A stretch of DNA of 64,000 nucleotides from JBMORL01 sp049322335 (lineage in GTDB: Bacteria > Bacteroidota > Bacteroidia > Flavobacteriales_D > UBA2798). The position numbers and the translations under genes were made by a program. Positions within the stretch are counted from its first letter, which is position 1. Every line of letters starts with the position of its first letter. The notes below the pieces were generated by a model that had not been told where the DNA came from, did not search any database, and saw only the letters and a list, made by a program, of their open reading frames with translations. The stretch lies in the NCBI GenBank assembly GCA_049322335.1, contig JBMORL010000077.1, positions 39,126-103,125 on the forward strand, in the 5' to 3' direction. Below, in pieces: positions 53,801-62,874 of the stretch.

Positions 53801-56800
53801 ATTGTGGGAGAAAATCCCTGTGAAGAGGCCTATGACGAATATTTAAACTGCATTGCCGTGTATAACCAGTGGGCCATTGCCAACGGTGGAGAAGAAGTAA
53901 AAGACATTGTAAAATTCAGCACGTTTGTAAACGAAGATTTGTGTTATTGCGTGGATGCTTATTGCACGGCTTTGAATAATATTTCTGCCGGACTCATCAC
54001 CGACATTAGTGAAATAAAATTCCTGCTCAGCATCATCCGCGTTTGCGATGCCACCACCAAAGTGCCCTGCACACCCGAAGTGCCGCTCAATACCGATTTC
54101 ATTTCTCCACCGGCACCCGATACCAATCCCTGTTTGGAATACATGACCAATATTGCACTGGAAAATGGCGAAAATGCCTACAACCAATACATCGACAGCG
54201 TGACCAATTACATTGCCTCGCGATATAACGAACACTGCCTTGCCGCTGCCGAAACATTTTTGGCTACCTATACCGATAAGGAATATCATTTCACTTTATA
54301 CTACTACGACCAGGCCGGAAATTTGGTAAAAACCGTACCACCTGAGGGAGTGGAACTGCTGCCATTGGATAATTCCAGTCCGGGTGCTGCTGCGCTAAAA
54401 CAACAAATAAATGTTGACCGCACCAACAATACCCATACCGTTTTCACCCATCATCGCCTGGCCACTGTTTACGAATACAATTCGCTCAACCAGCTGGTAA
54501 AACAAAGCATGCCCGACCACGACAAGATGGATATTTTTGAGATCACCCTTCCTAACGGCCTGCACCCTGCTTTGGAAACGCAAGCTATACAAATGATCAA
54601 TTCCAATCTCGGATATTTATCAGGCAATGTAGGAACGCGCGGTTATCTCTACCAAACCAATGATGGGGGCGTTACGTGGACTCGTATGAACGATATCGTT
54701 GCCTCTGACCTTAAAAAAATACAAATGGTAAATGCCAGCATTGGTTTTGCCGTTGGAAATAACGGAACGGTTTTAAAAACCACCAACGGAGGAAGCGACT
54801 GGGACATGCTCAACACTTACCAGTACAATGTGATTGAACATCTCAATGATTTACATTTTATCAATGCTACCACCGGAGTGATTGTTGGCGAAAAGAGCCG
54901 CATTTTAAAAACCACCGATGGCGGAAACACATTTACCACTTATTTGTTGCCTTTTTCTTCCGGTAGTTTTACCACAGCCGACCAGCATATCCAATCCATC
55001 ACGCACGATGGAACGGCTTTTTATATTACCTCCACCCGTCCCGATGGAATAGTTACGCCCGTGTATAGTGTCATTCACCGCTCACTAAACGGAAATAATG
55101 CCGCTTCGTGGACTATCGAAAATCAAATTTCTTCGGTGTCTATCAATGATGTATCTTCCTATGCCTCCAATATGGGATACGCTGCGGGAATTGACGGAAG
55201 CCTGTTGCATACCGATGGAACATTTTTAACGGCTGTTGCCACCAACACCAATTATGAATTCAAACAGGTGTTGTTTAAAGACCAAAACGAAGGACTTGCC
55301 CTTTTGGAAACTTCACCAGGAGTTTTACAACTATTCAAAACACACGACAAAGGCGCTACGTGGACACTCCTAAGTGATCCTGCCGATAATTACACGCAGT
55401 TATACATGTATTACAATAGCGGTACTTATGGAGCTAAAGTAATTGCTGTTGGTAAAAACGGTTTGGTACAGCGCGTAATCATGCAGAATAACACCAATTT
55501 TGGAATTATAAACTTAAACTCTCCCACTACTACCGATCTTACCGCCTGCTGGGGACAACACACACCCACCGAAAAATATTTGGTAGTGGCCAGCAATGCC
55601 GGAAATGTTTTTACAACTGTAAATGGCGAAGACAATACTGCTACCTGGACTTCAGTAACACCTGCCATCACCGGAACTTTTGCCAAACGCATCGAAGCAA
55701 AAATAGTGGGCGGAGGAAATGCCATTAGTGGAACTATTTTGGCAAACGATGGAACTATTTATTCACTTTTTAAAGCCAATGCCATCAGCACATTCAGCAT
55801 AGCTCCTGTCACTGGCTTATCTTTAGGATACAATATGGCGGATTTGACTATTGACGCGGCCAACAACCGTATTTACACTTTTGATAATGTAAACGACAAA
55901 GCGCATAAAGTACAGCTTGTTTCGGGAGGGCCCACCACCACTACCACGCAAATCCCGCAAACCAATGCTATTGCACAAGCCAACGACATTACCTTTACCA
56001 ACAACCGGCTTATTTTAACGGGCACCAATGGTGAAATTTACATCGGTACATTAAACCCTCCCGGAAATGCCATTACCGGTGGCTGGCAAAACAGAACCAA
56101 TAATGTATCGCCACTTCCTTTGAACGATATCCAGTTCAGTGCCACGGGCGGAGCAGTGTATGCTGCCGGGGAAAACGGAAACATTTTGCAACGCCAAAGC
56201 GGGGGAAGCTGGAAAACTTTATTAACAGCGATGCACGAAAACATCAACCGCATCATTTTTCAGAATACAACTTCGGGAATGATTACGGGAGATAACGGAT
56301 TGGTGGCAGATGCAGTTATCAGCGGCAGTAATGTAACCGTTAGTGCATACAATTCAAACACCGCAAACGATCTGCACGACATCATTCGCAGTGGCAACAC
56401 CGTTTACGCTGCCGGGGAAAACGGAACGGTGATTTATACTCCGAATTTAGGGGTAAATAATTTTGCGGTGACCAACCAATACACCTCCAGTGATTTTTAC
56501 GGTATCGCTTTTAAACCGGCTTCTACGCAAGCCTACACCGTGGGAGAAAATTCACTCATCCACTGGAACATTGGTGCCGGAAGAACGGTGATCAAAAATG
56601 TTTTTGCTCCTGCACTTAAAGACGTTCATTTTGCCGATGCCAATAACGGAACGGTGATTGGAAATAATTATACCATAAGAAAAACCAACGATGCCGGAGT
56701 TACATGGAAAGTAGTGTTACCTTCCGATGGTATCACCAACGGAACGGTATTGAACGAAATACAAACCATTGATGGAAATTATGCCCTTACCGTGGGTAAC

Positions 56801-59800
56801 AATAAATACCTGGGTGTGATCGTAAACACTACCTGCACCGATAACGGTTCGTTGATTGCTCCACCACCGAATGCCGATTTGCTTTCCATCAGTATTCATC
56901 CCGGTGATCTTTCAGGTTATATCGGCAACTCCAAATCGAAAATTTTTAAAACCACTTTAACGCCCGTTGGTGGAAGTTATACCTTAACGGTTGGTTCATC
57001 TATTGTTGCCAATGCTGCTGCTCCCAATACAGATATCAATGCGCTTTGGATGTTTGATAACGGGAGCGTGATGCTGGCCGGGGAAAATAATTACGTGGAA
57101 TATTTTGACGGGGTTTCTAACTGGGTGACCATGTCGCTGCCTACAGGTGGGGGAACTGTTTTCCGGGATATCTTCTTCCACGACCATTTGAACGGCTATG
57201 TGGTGGGAGATGCCGGAACCATTATCCGAAGTAAGGACGCATCATTAAACGCCAACGGATTTTTAACCGGAATAACCTGGCAACAAAAAAGCATTGCCGA
57301 TAACCTGAACATCACTTCCAACCCGCAAGCCAATATCAACGCCATTGCTTTTGCCACACGTTACAATGGGGTTTGGGGAGGAAAATACAATATCTCCAAT
57401 ACAACCACCTATCCTTACGTGCGATTGATACAGGACGAAAGTGTTTTGTTTTCCACTTATTTTTATTATGATAAGTTAGGCAGGATTGTGGTTTCACAAA
57501 ATACAAAACAGTATAACGCCCCACTGAACAACGCAGGCCCGCGCAGGTTCAGTTATACTTTGTATGATGAGTTAGGGCGGGTGATTGAAGCAGGAGAGAA
57601 AAGTGAAAATGCAGTGGGCAGTCCTCAGTTTGCAGGAATATTCGGAACTACCATCAGTAATTATTTTAATCCCAAAGTAATTGATGATGCAAAACTCAAC
57701 GCATGGATAAATGACAACACCGGGGCAAGAAAAGAAGTAACACAAAGTTTTTATGACAAAACCGTTATTGCAGGTTTACCCGTAGATTTTAATCCTGATC
57801 CCACTACCCAGCGAAAACGCATTACGCATGTAACGTATGAAGATGTTTTTGATAATAATGTGCAGACTTTTGATCATGCTTCACACTACAATTATGACAT
57901 CCACGGAAATGTTAAAACACTTTTACAAGACAATCGAAAATTAGCCACAACAGGAACAGCCATGAGCGGTGGCGGTAGTGCCAACCCCGTTATAGCAACA
58001 GAAAGATTTAAACGAATGGATTACGATTACGATTTAATTTCCGGAAATGTGCATGAAGTGAATTATCAGAACGGAAAACCCGATCAGTGGCACCACGCTT
58101 ACGAATACGATAGCGATAATAGGATTACCGATGTATTTACCAGCAATAACGTACTGGCCACTACCGTTGCGCCCACCGTTGGTGGAAGCGAAGGTGGGAT
58201 TTGGGATAATGACGCAAAATATTTTTACTATTTGCATGGCCCTCTTTCGCGGATGGAAACCGGTCACCACGATGTGCAGGGAACGGATTATGTTTATAAT
58301 TTACAGGGATGGATAAAGGGGGTAAACTCCAATACACTCAACACCAATAACGATCCGGGAGCTGATGGAACAGGAATGGCGGCATCCAATTTGAATGCAC
58401 TTTTTGCGCGCGATGTGTATAGTTATAGTTTAAATTATTTCAACGGAGATTACGCAGCCATTGATGCGAACAAAAATTTGCAGGCAAATAGTTTCTCAGC
58501 GAGCATCAGTGGAAGCGATGTGGAAGCCAATCGTTTTAATTTGTTTAACGGGAATATAGGCTCAATGGTAACTACCATTACTGAACCAACCAACAGAACT
58601 ATTCTGCCCAACGCGATGGCGTATAAATATGACCAGCTGAATCGTCTGCTGGAAGCACGTGGTTTTAATAATCTTGATATGAACACAAACCAATGGGGAT
58701 TTTCGGGAACCTATAATGGTAGATATGAAAACATTTTTACTTATGATGCCAACGGGAATATGGAAACAGCCCTGGCAAAAGATGAAGCCGGGATTACCAT
58801 TGATGAACAGGATTATCATTATCAGACCATCTCGGGAAACAAAAAAATAAATAATCGTTTGTATGCTGTAAACGATCTTTCCTCTGACAACAGCAAATAC
58901 GGTTTATCCAATACACAAGATGCGTTTGACAATGATCCGGTAACGATAAATACAGTAAACAATTACCGCTATGATGAAATAGGACAAATGAAATACAACA
59001 AGCAGGATGAAATAGAAAAAATCACCTGGACGGTATTAGGAAAACCTTCTGAGGTAAAAAGAATAAATGGTAGCCAAAAAAAGAATCTGAAATTTGAATA
59101 CGATGCTATGGCACAAAGAGTGGCCAAACATGTGTATACATCAAATAACGACTGGCTGTATTCTGAATTTTATGTGCGCGATGCCAGCGGAAACATTATG
59201 TCTACTTATAAAGAAATAATTGAACCGGCAAACATGCCGTCCTATAAGCAAACCGAAAAACATATCTATGGCAGCACTGCTATCGGTATAGAACGAACAG
59301 AAAAAGAAATGATAGCTGCCATTGTTGAACCTTCGGAAAATGTTCGTATCTTAGGAAATAAATCCTATTCGATGGCAAACCATCTGGGCAATATAGTTTC
59401 AGTAATAACCGACAAAAAACTTCCGGTGGAAAATACCACAACACCGGGAGAAGTGGGTTATTTTATAGCTGAAATAAAATCTGCTCAGGACTATGCTCCG
59501 TTTGGTGGAGACTTACACGGAAGGGATTTCAGCAGTGATAATTTCCCGAACTCATTTAACGGAAAACGTGATGATAATGAAATGGATGATTGGCAGGATT
59601 ATGGAATGAGAATATATATGAAAAATGTGAGAAGATTTCCGACTTTAGATATATTTCATGATAAAAACGTGAGTTATTCTGCATATACGTCATTTGATAA
59701 CGATCCTATTTATCATATCGAAGAAAATGGAAATTTCAGAATGACAAAACGCCAGCAAAGAAAGCATCCTCAATTAACAAATATGTTAAAAAATATTGAG

Positions 59801-60388
59801 TCGGTTGTTCATAATGATCCAAAAACATGGGAAGCTTTTAAAAATACGCTAAAGTTAACAGACGATCAAGTGTATGAAATAATAAAATGGGGCAAGGGAC
59901 CAAAAATAAAGGTGAAAGCAAACATAAAAGATCGTAACGGGATTCAAATTGATGGAGTAACAAAGAATCGAAATAAAATACTATTAAATAAAGATAATAT
60001 TGATCGTTTAGAAGGAATAACCCCTGCTATTTGGAGTGAGGATGCAACTGTGTTTAAAGTGTTTGCTTTAGTGCTTCATGAAGCACAACATGCTGCATAT
60101 CAAAAATTCAAATCTAAGCTTGAAACGGAAATAAGAGACAAATACAAGAAAAGCAGAAAGCATTCTGATGATATTAAAAAAGAACCGGGCTTAGCATTTG
60201 AAGAAGCAGCATTTGAGTATGTTGCCGCAGAGAATCCAAATAGCTTGGTTAGATATAAATATACTGAAATGATTGAAATAGTTACAAAAAATTATGTGAA
60301 AAGGATTGAAGAGGGTCAGGATAAAATTACAAAACAATCCTTTTCTGAAAAACTTGGTATTGACATTAGTAAAATTAAAAAACCTTAA
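47873..60388 (+). CDS. 4171-residue exported Rhs protein with YCF48-like insertion and HExxH tip
   Basis: A signal peptide (1-24, ASVPAGAAMA) shows Sec export. Residues 25-320 are beta domains; then DUF6443/Rhs-like starts (VGETIYDHQGRPAVTVLPVP) and Cys-rich regions with repeated NxCxECxD/CxxCxxS motifs to about 2140. Residues about 2240-3140 are YCF48/BNR-like propeller repeats (NDGGVTWTRMNDIVASDLKK, IGFAVGNNGTVLKTTNGGSDW by parts). Residues about 3190-3880 are YD/Rhs repeats, then a core YGMRIYMKNVRRF and SYSAYTSFDNDP (to about 3953). The tip (about 3955-4171) has LVLHEAQHAAYQ (HExxH 4069-4073) with Glu4110/4111 as possible third ligand: a candidate metallopeptidase toxin. A small exported protein follows. 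Confidence 0.85.
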   Translation: MRKILRKLTVMVLLASVPAGAAMAGIIKFHERINTPYLGTPVTIGQPEAEVTVTATPLTGTFVDATVNDVITLGVDVNYQQYFGSGMDVKVKLELNRWDVNNNPLSDTTVYLEINYHPFDATPYIDKNSVRFINTYKYKAIITEILVNTVSVNTLPANLFIDTDIYIDRYFDFATASTPIGIFTPDPNDEDELVDTDCDGTLDEIVVMWPQIPGVEEYQLEWTFVNDYGTTAGTFIPLSDPNFKYDFRFNATRITTVNNYYAITLAFDHGYILFRVRGIGRDLNDLSQIITGVWSAAETGTVSSLPVRYHVTTPHEGDKNWQFSTTFAEEGKKKDVVSYFDGSLRNRQTVTKINSDNNTIVGETIYDHQGRPAVTVLPVPVVDPDCTTNDEEAAIKFYPNFNQDDSLKGYSKNDFDVSIANICDLTAGTMGTQSGASNYYSPANADQNGIQAYVPDAKLFPFTQVEYTPDNTGRIRRQSGVGDEFQLGTGHETKYFYGQPNQIQLDRLFATEVGDAAHYKKNVVIDPNGQASVSYLDQEGRVVATALAGDAPTNLQAIASEENAAVELTIDLFAENAEGVSQVNEINEDGDAIIYSTQLLVAYTTDYVFDYSLAVDTLFDACLDDNVCFNCVYDFNIQVRDECGALLSGENKTIGHFTQTQNGIEFVTDCTLFPSTEFNYNTTFTINLAPGNYTVSKILTVNSDAREFYIEKYLDPAYNTCIKTLEDFQNEYLAQIDPEDCNISCESCAASLGDRDDFVAQGKGTALQYDLLMEACFEPCKVITVCEATYQMLLADVSPGGQYAEFDVSGNSYSASNHWLSVLNENNYLSGTNPHWRQPHAIINGNDYFFYMDEDGSRSKIYLTIDNNGDFVPAILPTTPAPAVVFDPAVGQFYTYTEWLADLGDFISLFKPTWAKSLVTFHPEFCYYQTCSEYSEEQNAGESSSDDFDALLLNTNSFADAVANGLIPSTNPANINWFTNTQPEWDPFVVYSVNYNGYGAALQNKFTNYYNDGVQTYNMAQFAAMIVRCGNNLGVTPTGTCFDFGSGTDVSVHDQEWNMLKSLYRSAKQTFQQQYADEKALTTCNGFNDCIGSDDFNPIASGMINDFTPGGFYINNEFFQADQPCGYLTWTLYANKVKRFATPDDLPIQGPSDAAYQQYLLTGQCPNAFSLQTLLSALANNDALDATNEVLNTYPELMGVLLANNNYTITTPVHDFQWQTVLSVPTQLKVDLFDVTDNVVLCSFEFNFPGSGILVDDIEGFSNLQSTSTTSPFTFTANVIENTGSGTAIVPITGNTTCLNLADCRFQTQCDANLFAHDLELLMTALAVNGDLTGTSVDLESSAYNNPSPPITVVSSLIRNNVGTINNNLRWSYNSATHVWSIYDNSAPAVKLDIEITSVEPNTFSLTNLNSIKSFENVVSEWSNAFAIDGKDAAGNFLVTIHGTVIHDENGTIEPVSLGDCGLPDAASCEGEGYEVADDLEALLRDVLLTQTFTPNINLFNSNYWTTLLQSFLVAGTTSTSSTYNENVSGGIHSDKLKFSLNGCVLELNHSDNNAPPRSFYDLTGMEGFTATGTADAEGNMFEFYFLATYNVSGTDYTDTVFGQTCFPLRNCKECPDSTNLDTNAIAQQDEALRQQGKTFAEASVISYEKYTAAVDELNTRMGWNPSDSLFVPKMTYTKYFHEGMSRISSSYIRYMKHFDPDIDEHGIVSHCDSFTVQYGYGTNVKQEYKRYKKAVQRYNQRAAQVSLPPLTIMEDTTFAKIHVADSIGYYTDYIETMPQGTTAADQVVFYLTSTGKLATNFDSICQEYYKFYVDAYDYFEMQQAINNTCLNYPVFSPLYSFSDVEKNNLCCSQAGLDAFEAYINSFYDTTVCPGALPLMESCAILSEIDTSACQKSYVMYVQAINDFNNSPWAMANNQTLSLGYETFDEFIRAGKCECVDGWLVYINDYLEAQATGILPPAQSIDQFADCPEQFQIVGENPCEEAYDEYLNCIAVYNQWAIANGGEEVKDIVKFSTFVNEDLCYCVDAYCTALNNISAGLITDISEIKFLLSIIRVCDATTKVPCTPEVPLNTDFISPPAPDTNPCLEYMTNIALENGENAYNQYIDSVTNYIASRYNEHCLAAAETFLATYTDKEYHFTLYYYDQAGNLVKTVPPEGVELLPLDNSSPGAAALKQQINVDRTNNTHTVFTHHRLATVYEYNSLNQLVKQSMPDHDKMDIFEITLPNGLHPALETQAIQMINSNLGYLSGNVGTRGYLYQTNDGGVTWTRMNDIVASDLKKIQMVNASIGFAVGNNGTVLKTTNGGSDWDMLNTYQYNVIEHLNDLHFINATTGVIVGEKSRILKTTDGGNTFTTYLLPFSSGSFTTADQHIQSITHDGTAFYITSTRPDGIVTPVYSVIHRSLNGNNAASWTIENQISSVSINDVSSYASNMGYAAGIDGSLLHTDGTFLTAVATNTNYEFKQVLFKDQNEGLALLETSPGVLQLFKTHDKGATWTLLSDPADNYTQLYMYYNSGTYGAKVIAVGKNGLVQRVIMQNNTNFGIINLNSPTTTDLTACWGQHTPTEKYLVVASNAGNVFTTVNGEDNTATWTSVTPAITGTFAKRIEAKIVGGGNAISGTILANDGTIYSLFKANAISTFSIAPVTGLSLGYNMADLTIDAANNRIYTFDNVNDKAHKVQLVSGGPTTTTTQIPQTNAIAQANDITFTNNRLILTGTNGEIYIGTLNPPGNAITGGWQNRTNNVSPLPLNDIQFSATGGAVYAAGENGNILQRQSGGSWKTLLTAMHENINRIIFQNTTSGMITGDNGLVADAVISGSNVTVSAYNSNTANDLHDIIRSGNTVYAAGENGTVIYTPNLGVNNFAVTNQYTSSDFYGIAFKPASTQAYTVGENSLIHWNIGAGRTVIKNVFAPALKDVHFADANNGTVIGNNYTIRKTNDAGVTWKVVLPSDGITNGTVLNEIQTIDGNYALTVGNNKYLGVIVNTTCTDNGSLIAPPPNADLLSISIHPGDLSGYIGNSKSKIFKTTLTPVGGSYTLTVGSSIVANAAAPNTDINALWMFDNGSVMLAGENNYVEYFDGVSNWVTMSLPTGGGTVFRDIFFHDHLNGYVVGDAGTIIRSKDASLNANGFLTGITWQQKSIADNLNITSNPQANINAIAFATRYNGVWGGKYNISNTTTYPYVRLIQDESVLFSTYFYYDKLGRIVVSQNTKQYNAPLNNAGPRRFSYTLYDELGRVIEAGEKSENAVGSPQFAGIFGTTISNYFNPKVIDDAKLNAWINDNTGARKEVTQSFYDKTVIAGLPVDFNPDPTTQRKRITHVTYEDVFDNNVQTFDHASHYNYDIHGNVKTLLQDNRKLATTGTAMSGGGSANPVIATERFKRMDYDYDLISGNVHEVNYQNGKPDQWHHAYEYDSDNRITDVFTSNNVLATTVAPTVGGSEGGIWDNDAKYFYYLHGPLSRMETGHHDVQGTDYVYNLQGWIKGVNSNTLNTNNDPGADGTGMAASNLNALFARDVYSYSLNYFNGDYAAIDANKNLQANSFSASISGSDVEANRFNLFNGNIGSMVTTITEPTNRTILPNAMAYKYDQLNRLLEARGFNNLDMNTNQWGFSGTYNGRYENIFTYDANGNMETALAKDEAGITIDEQDYHYQTISGNKKINNRLYAVNDLSSDNSKYGLSNTQDAFDNDPVTINTVNNYRYDEIGQMKYNKQDEIEKITWTVLGKPSEVKRINGSQKKNLKFEYDAMAQRVAKHVYTSNNDWLYSEFYVRDASGNIMSTYKEIIEPANMPSYKQTEKHIYGSTAIGIERTEKEMIAAIVEPSENVRILGNKSYSMANHLGNIVSVITDKKLPVENTTTPGEVGYFIAEIKSAQDYAPFGGDLHGRDFSSDNFPNSFNGKRDDNEMDDWQDYGMRIYMKNVRRFPTLDIFHDKNVSYSAYTSFDNDPIYHIEENGNFRMTKRQQRKHPQLTNMLKNIESVVHNDPKTWEAFKNTLKLTDDQVYEIIKWGKGPKIKVKANIKDRNGIQIDGVTKNRNKILLNKDNIDRLEGITPAIWSEDATVFKVFALVLHEAQHAAYQKFKSKLETEIRDKYKKSRKHSDDIKKEPGLAFEEAAFEYVAAENPNSLVRYKYTEMIEIVTKNYVKRIEEGQDKITKQSFSEKLGIDISKIKKP

Positions 60389-60389
60389 A

Positions 60390-60800
60390 ATGAAAAAGTG
60401 TTTAATATTATTGTGTTTTGGATTAATGCATTCACTTTTGTCAGCACAACCCTGGACAAGAGGGTTACATGAGTTGAAAATTAAATTTATAATGATAGAT
60501 TCCGATGAAAAACCATTAATGTTGGAAAAGTTTATAATTTTTCATGACACTTTGGTAAGTGATTCATCAGGCATTTTATATTTTAAGATGTTGTTTAATC
60601 CATATACAGGTGATGCGAATATGAAAAGGAAAATTGGAAAATGGATGATAAAATATCAAGTACCACAATACATTTATATCTCTCTTATTAGGGATACTTT
60701 AAATTATTATTATTTTTTTAAAAATCCTTGGTATTCTGAGAAAAAAAGGAAAAGAAGTGAAATGAAACATGAATATACGATTACTGTAATTTGGCCATAA
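60390..60800 (+). CDS. Small exported protein, candidate immunity to the HExxH tip
   Basis: 136 residues from the ATG at 60390, 1 base after the giant stop; the frame extends back into the giant but MKKCLILLCFGLMHSLLSAQ is a clear signal peptide. The mature part is strand-rich (LKIKFIMIDSDEKPLMLEKF, YIYISLIRDTLNYYYFF) and ends with charged residues. I do not recognise it. Position directly after a Rhs tip is the usual place for an immunity gene, and the signal peptide would put it in the periplasm or outside. The base composition is AT-rich, like the tip before it. Confidence 0.6.
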   Translation: MKKCLILLCFGLMHSLLSAQPWTRGLHELKIKFIMIDSDEKPLMLEKFIIFHDTLVSDSSGILYFKMLFNPYTGDANMKRKIGKWMIKYQVPQYIYISLIRDTLNYYYFFKNPWYSEKKRKRSEMKHEYTITVIWP

Positions 60801-60817
60801 TCAGTACCGAGTAGTAG

Positions 60818-62873
60818 CGGAGATTATGCCGCGATTGATGCGAATAAAAATTTGCAGGTAAATTCTTTTACTGCGAGTATTGCAGGAAGCGATGTGGAAG
60901 CGAACCGTTTTGATCTGTTCAACGGGAATATTGGTTCGATGATTACCACGATAACTATTCCTGATGAAAACATTTTACCATTCGATCAGCGAAACAGAAA
61001 TGTAAAACCATTGGGTAATGCATATAAATACGATCAGTTGAACAGATTGCTGCAAGCCGTTAGTTATAACAATATTGGTTTGGATATAAATGATCCAGTG
61101 AATTATAATAAATTCAGCACTGGTGGAACGCAGATGTATTATAACGCTTTTACTTTTGATGGTAACGGAAACATTTTAACACAGGTCAGAAACGATCACC
61201 AGAACTCTACCATTGATGATATGCAATACCGTTATGCAAAAGACGGGAACGGGGAGATAATTCAGAACAGGTTGTATCATGTAAATGATGATACTGATTA
61301 TGACAATAACGATATTGACGACATGGGATTGTTTGAGGATGACCTGAACCTGATCAACGATGGTAAATTCAATGGTATGGCTGGAAACAACTATTCCTAC
61401 ACTGAAATTGGGGAGTTGGAAAGCGATTTCCAGGAGGATATAGAGAAGATCATCTGGAGAGTGGATGGAAAGGTCAGTGAAGTAATACGGCCTGTTGGTA
61501 ATTCAAAGAAAAACCTTAAATTTGAGTACGATGCAATGGGACAACGAGTAGCCAAACATATTTACAGCAGCAGTAATAATTGGGAAAAATCTACATTCTA
61601 TTTACGGGATGCACAGGGAAATGTTATTTCCGTTTATGAAGAAACCAATCCTTCCACACCGAGCTACAAATTAATTGAGCAACATATTTATGGCTCATCA
61701 CGTGTAGGTATGCGTACTGACGAAAAAGAAATGATTGCCGCAGTTGTAATACCCAACGTTTATCAAAATGAACTTGGTAAAAAACAATTTGAATTTTTGA
61801 ATCACTTAGGAAATGTTCTCACCGTTATAACGGATAAGAAGCTGCCGATTTTCTCAACTTCTACTCCAACAGAAGTTGATTATTTCATTGCAGAGATTGT
61901 TTCTGCAACAGATTACAGCGGTTTTGGTGTAAGGTTAGAAAAAAGATCATTCAACTCATCCGCATACCGTTATTCCTTCCAGAATCAGGAACACGATGAT
62001 GCCATGAAGGGAGAAGGAAACTCCATCAATTTTGAATATAGAATGCATGATCCGAGACTGGGGAGGTTTTTTAGTACTGACCCGTTATTCAAATATTATC
62101 CACACAACTCCTTATATGCATTTTCTGAGAACAGGGTAATTGATGGTGTTGATTTAGAAGGATTGGAATTTAGAATTACAACCACTACATACCCAAATTA
62201 TGAACAGAAAATAAAAATAGTGAAAGACGAAGATATTATGTTCGGTTATTATGAGTGGGTAACTGTAAGGGTGGGCGCAACCAGAGAAGAAGATGATACG
62301 AAAATCAAAACTATTCCATTTAAAAAGCCTAAAACTGTTGTTGGCTTCTTTTCTTTTAATCAGTCAGAATTTACCTTACCTGCATCAGACCAAATTTTTG
62401 GTGTCAATGAATTATCTAAATACATCGACAAAGAAATAGAGACTAATGCAGCCGATTTTGAAGTATCAAAAGATAATCCTAAAGATGTAATTGGAGAAGG
62501 CAAAACAACCCAAACAATAGGTGAAGAAGAGTTTATTATTACCGCTTCGTCACAGGATAAACTTTACATTGATGATGTAAAAGTGGTTCCAGAGGAAACA
62601 ATAATTAATATTTCAGCGGCAGAGATTAATAGTGATTTTATTGGAGTACTGGCTAAACAATATAGAAACCAAGGGTATACCGTCAATTTAAAACGAAAAG
62701 ATCCGGCTGTTGCTGGATCTATAAATATTACAGATCCGAATAATCCAATGGGCATTGATATTGATGTCATTGCTAATTATGCAGGGGAATCACATATTAT
62801 TCGTGGAGAAGTAGAAATTCAATCTGTAGAACGTAAATCAACTGGAGAAAAAGTAAATCGAGAGGAGAAATGA
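60818..62873 (+). CDS. Orphan Rhs C-terminal core with a different tip
   Basis: Homology to the giant begins abruptly at CGGAGATTA (60818, matching the giant near 58443) and encodes GDYAAIDANKNLQVNSF. There is no ATG; the first usable start is a TTG at 60852 (673 residues), and no signal peptide, so it is probably silent or a recombination donor. It follows the giant through YD repeats to DKKLPIFSTSTPTEVDYFIA, then has a canonical core YRMHDPRLGRFFSTDPLFKY, SLYAFSENRVIDGVDLEGLE. The tip (about 445-673) is unrelated to the HExxH tip and has no motif I can name. A candidate immunity gene starts 1 base after its stop. Confidence 0.75.
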
Positions 62874-62874
62874 T

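Noticed and set aside
47873..60388. Type VI-delivered Rhs toxin
   Set aside because: The protein has a Sec signal peptide and no PAAR, VgrG or type VI gene lies nearby, so this route is not supported by the window.
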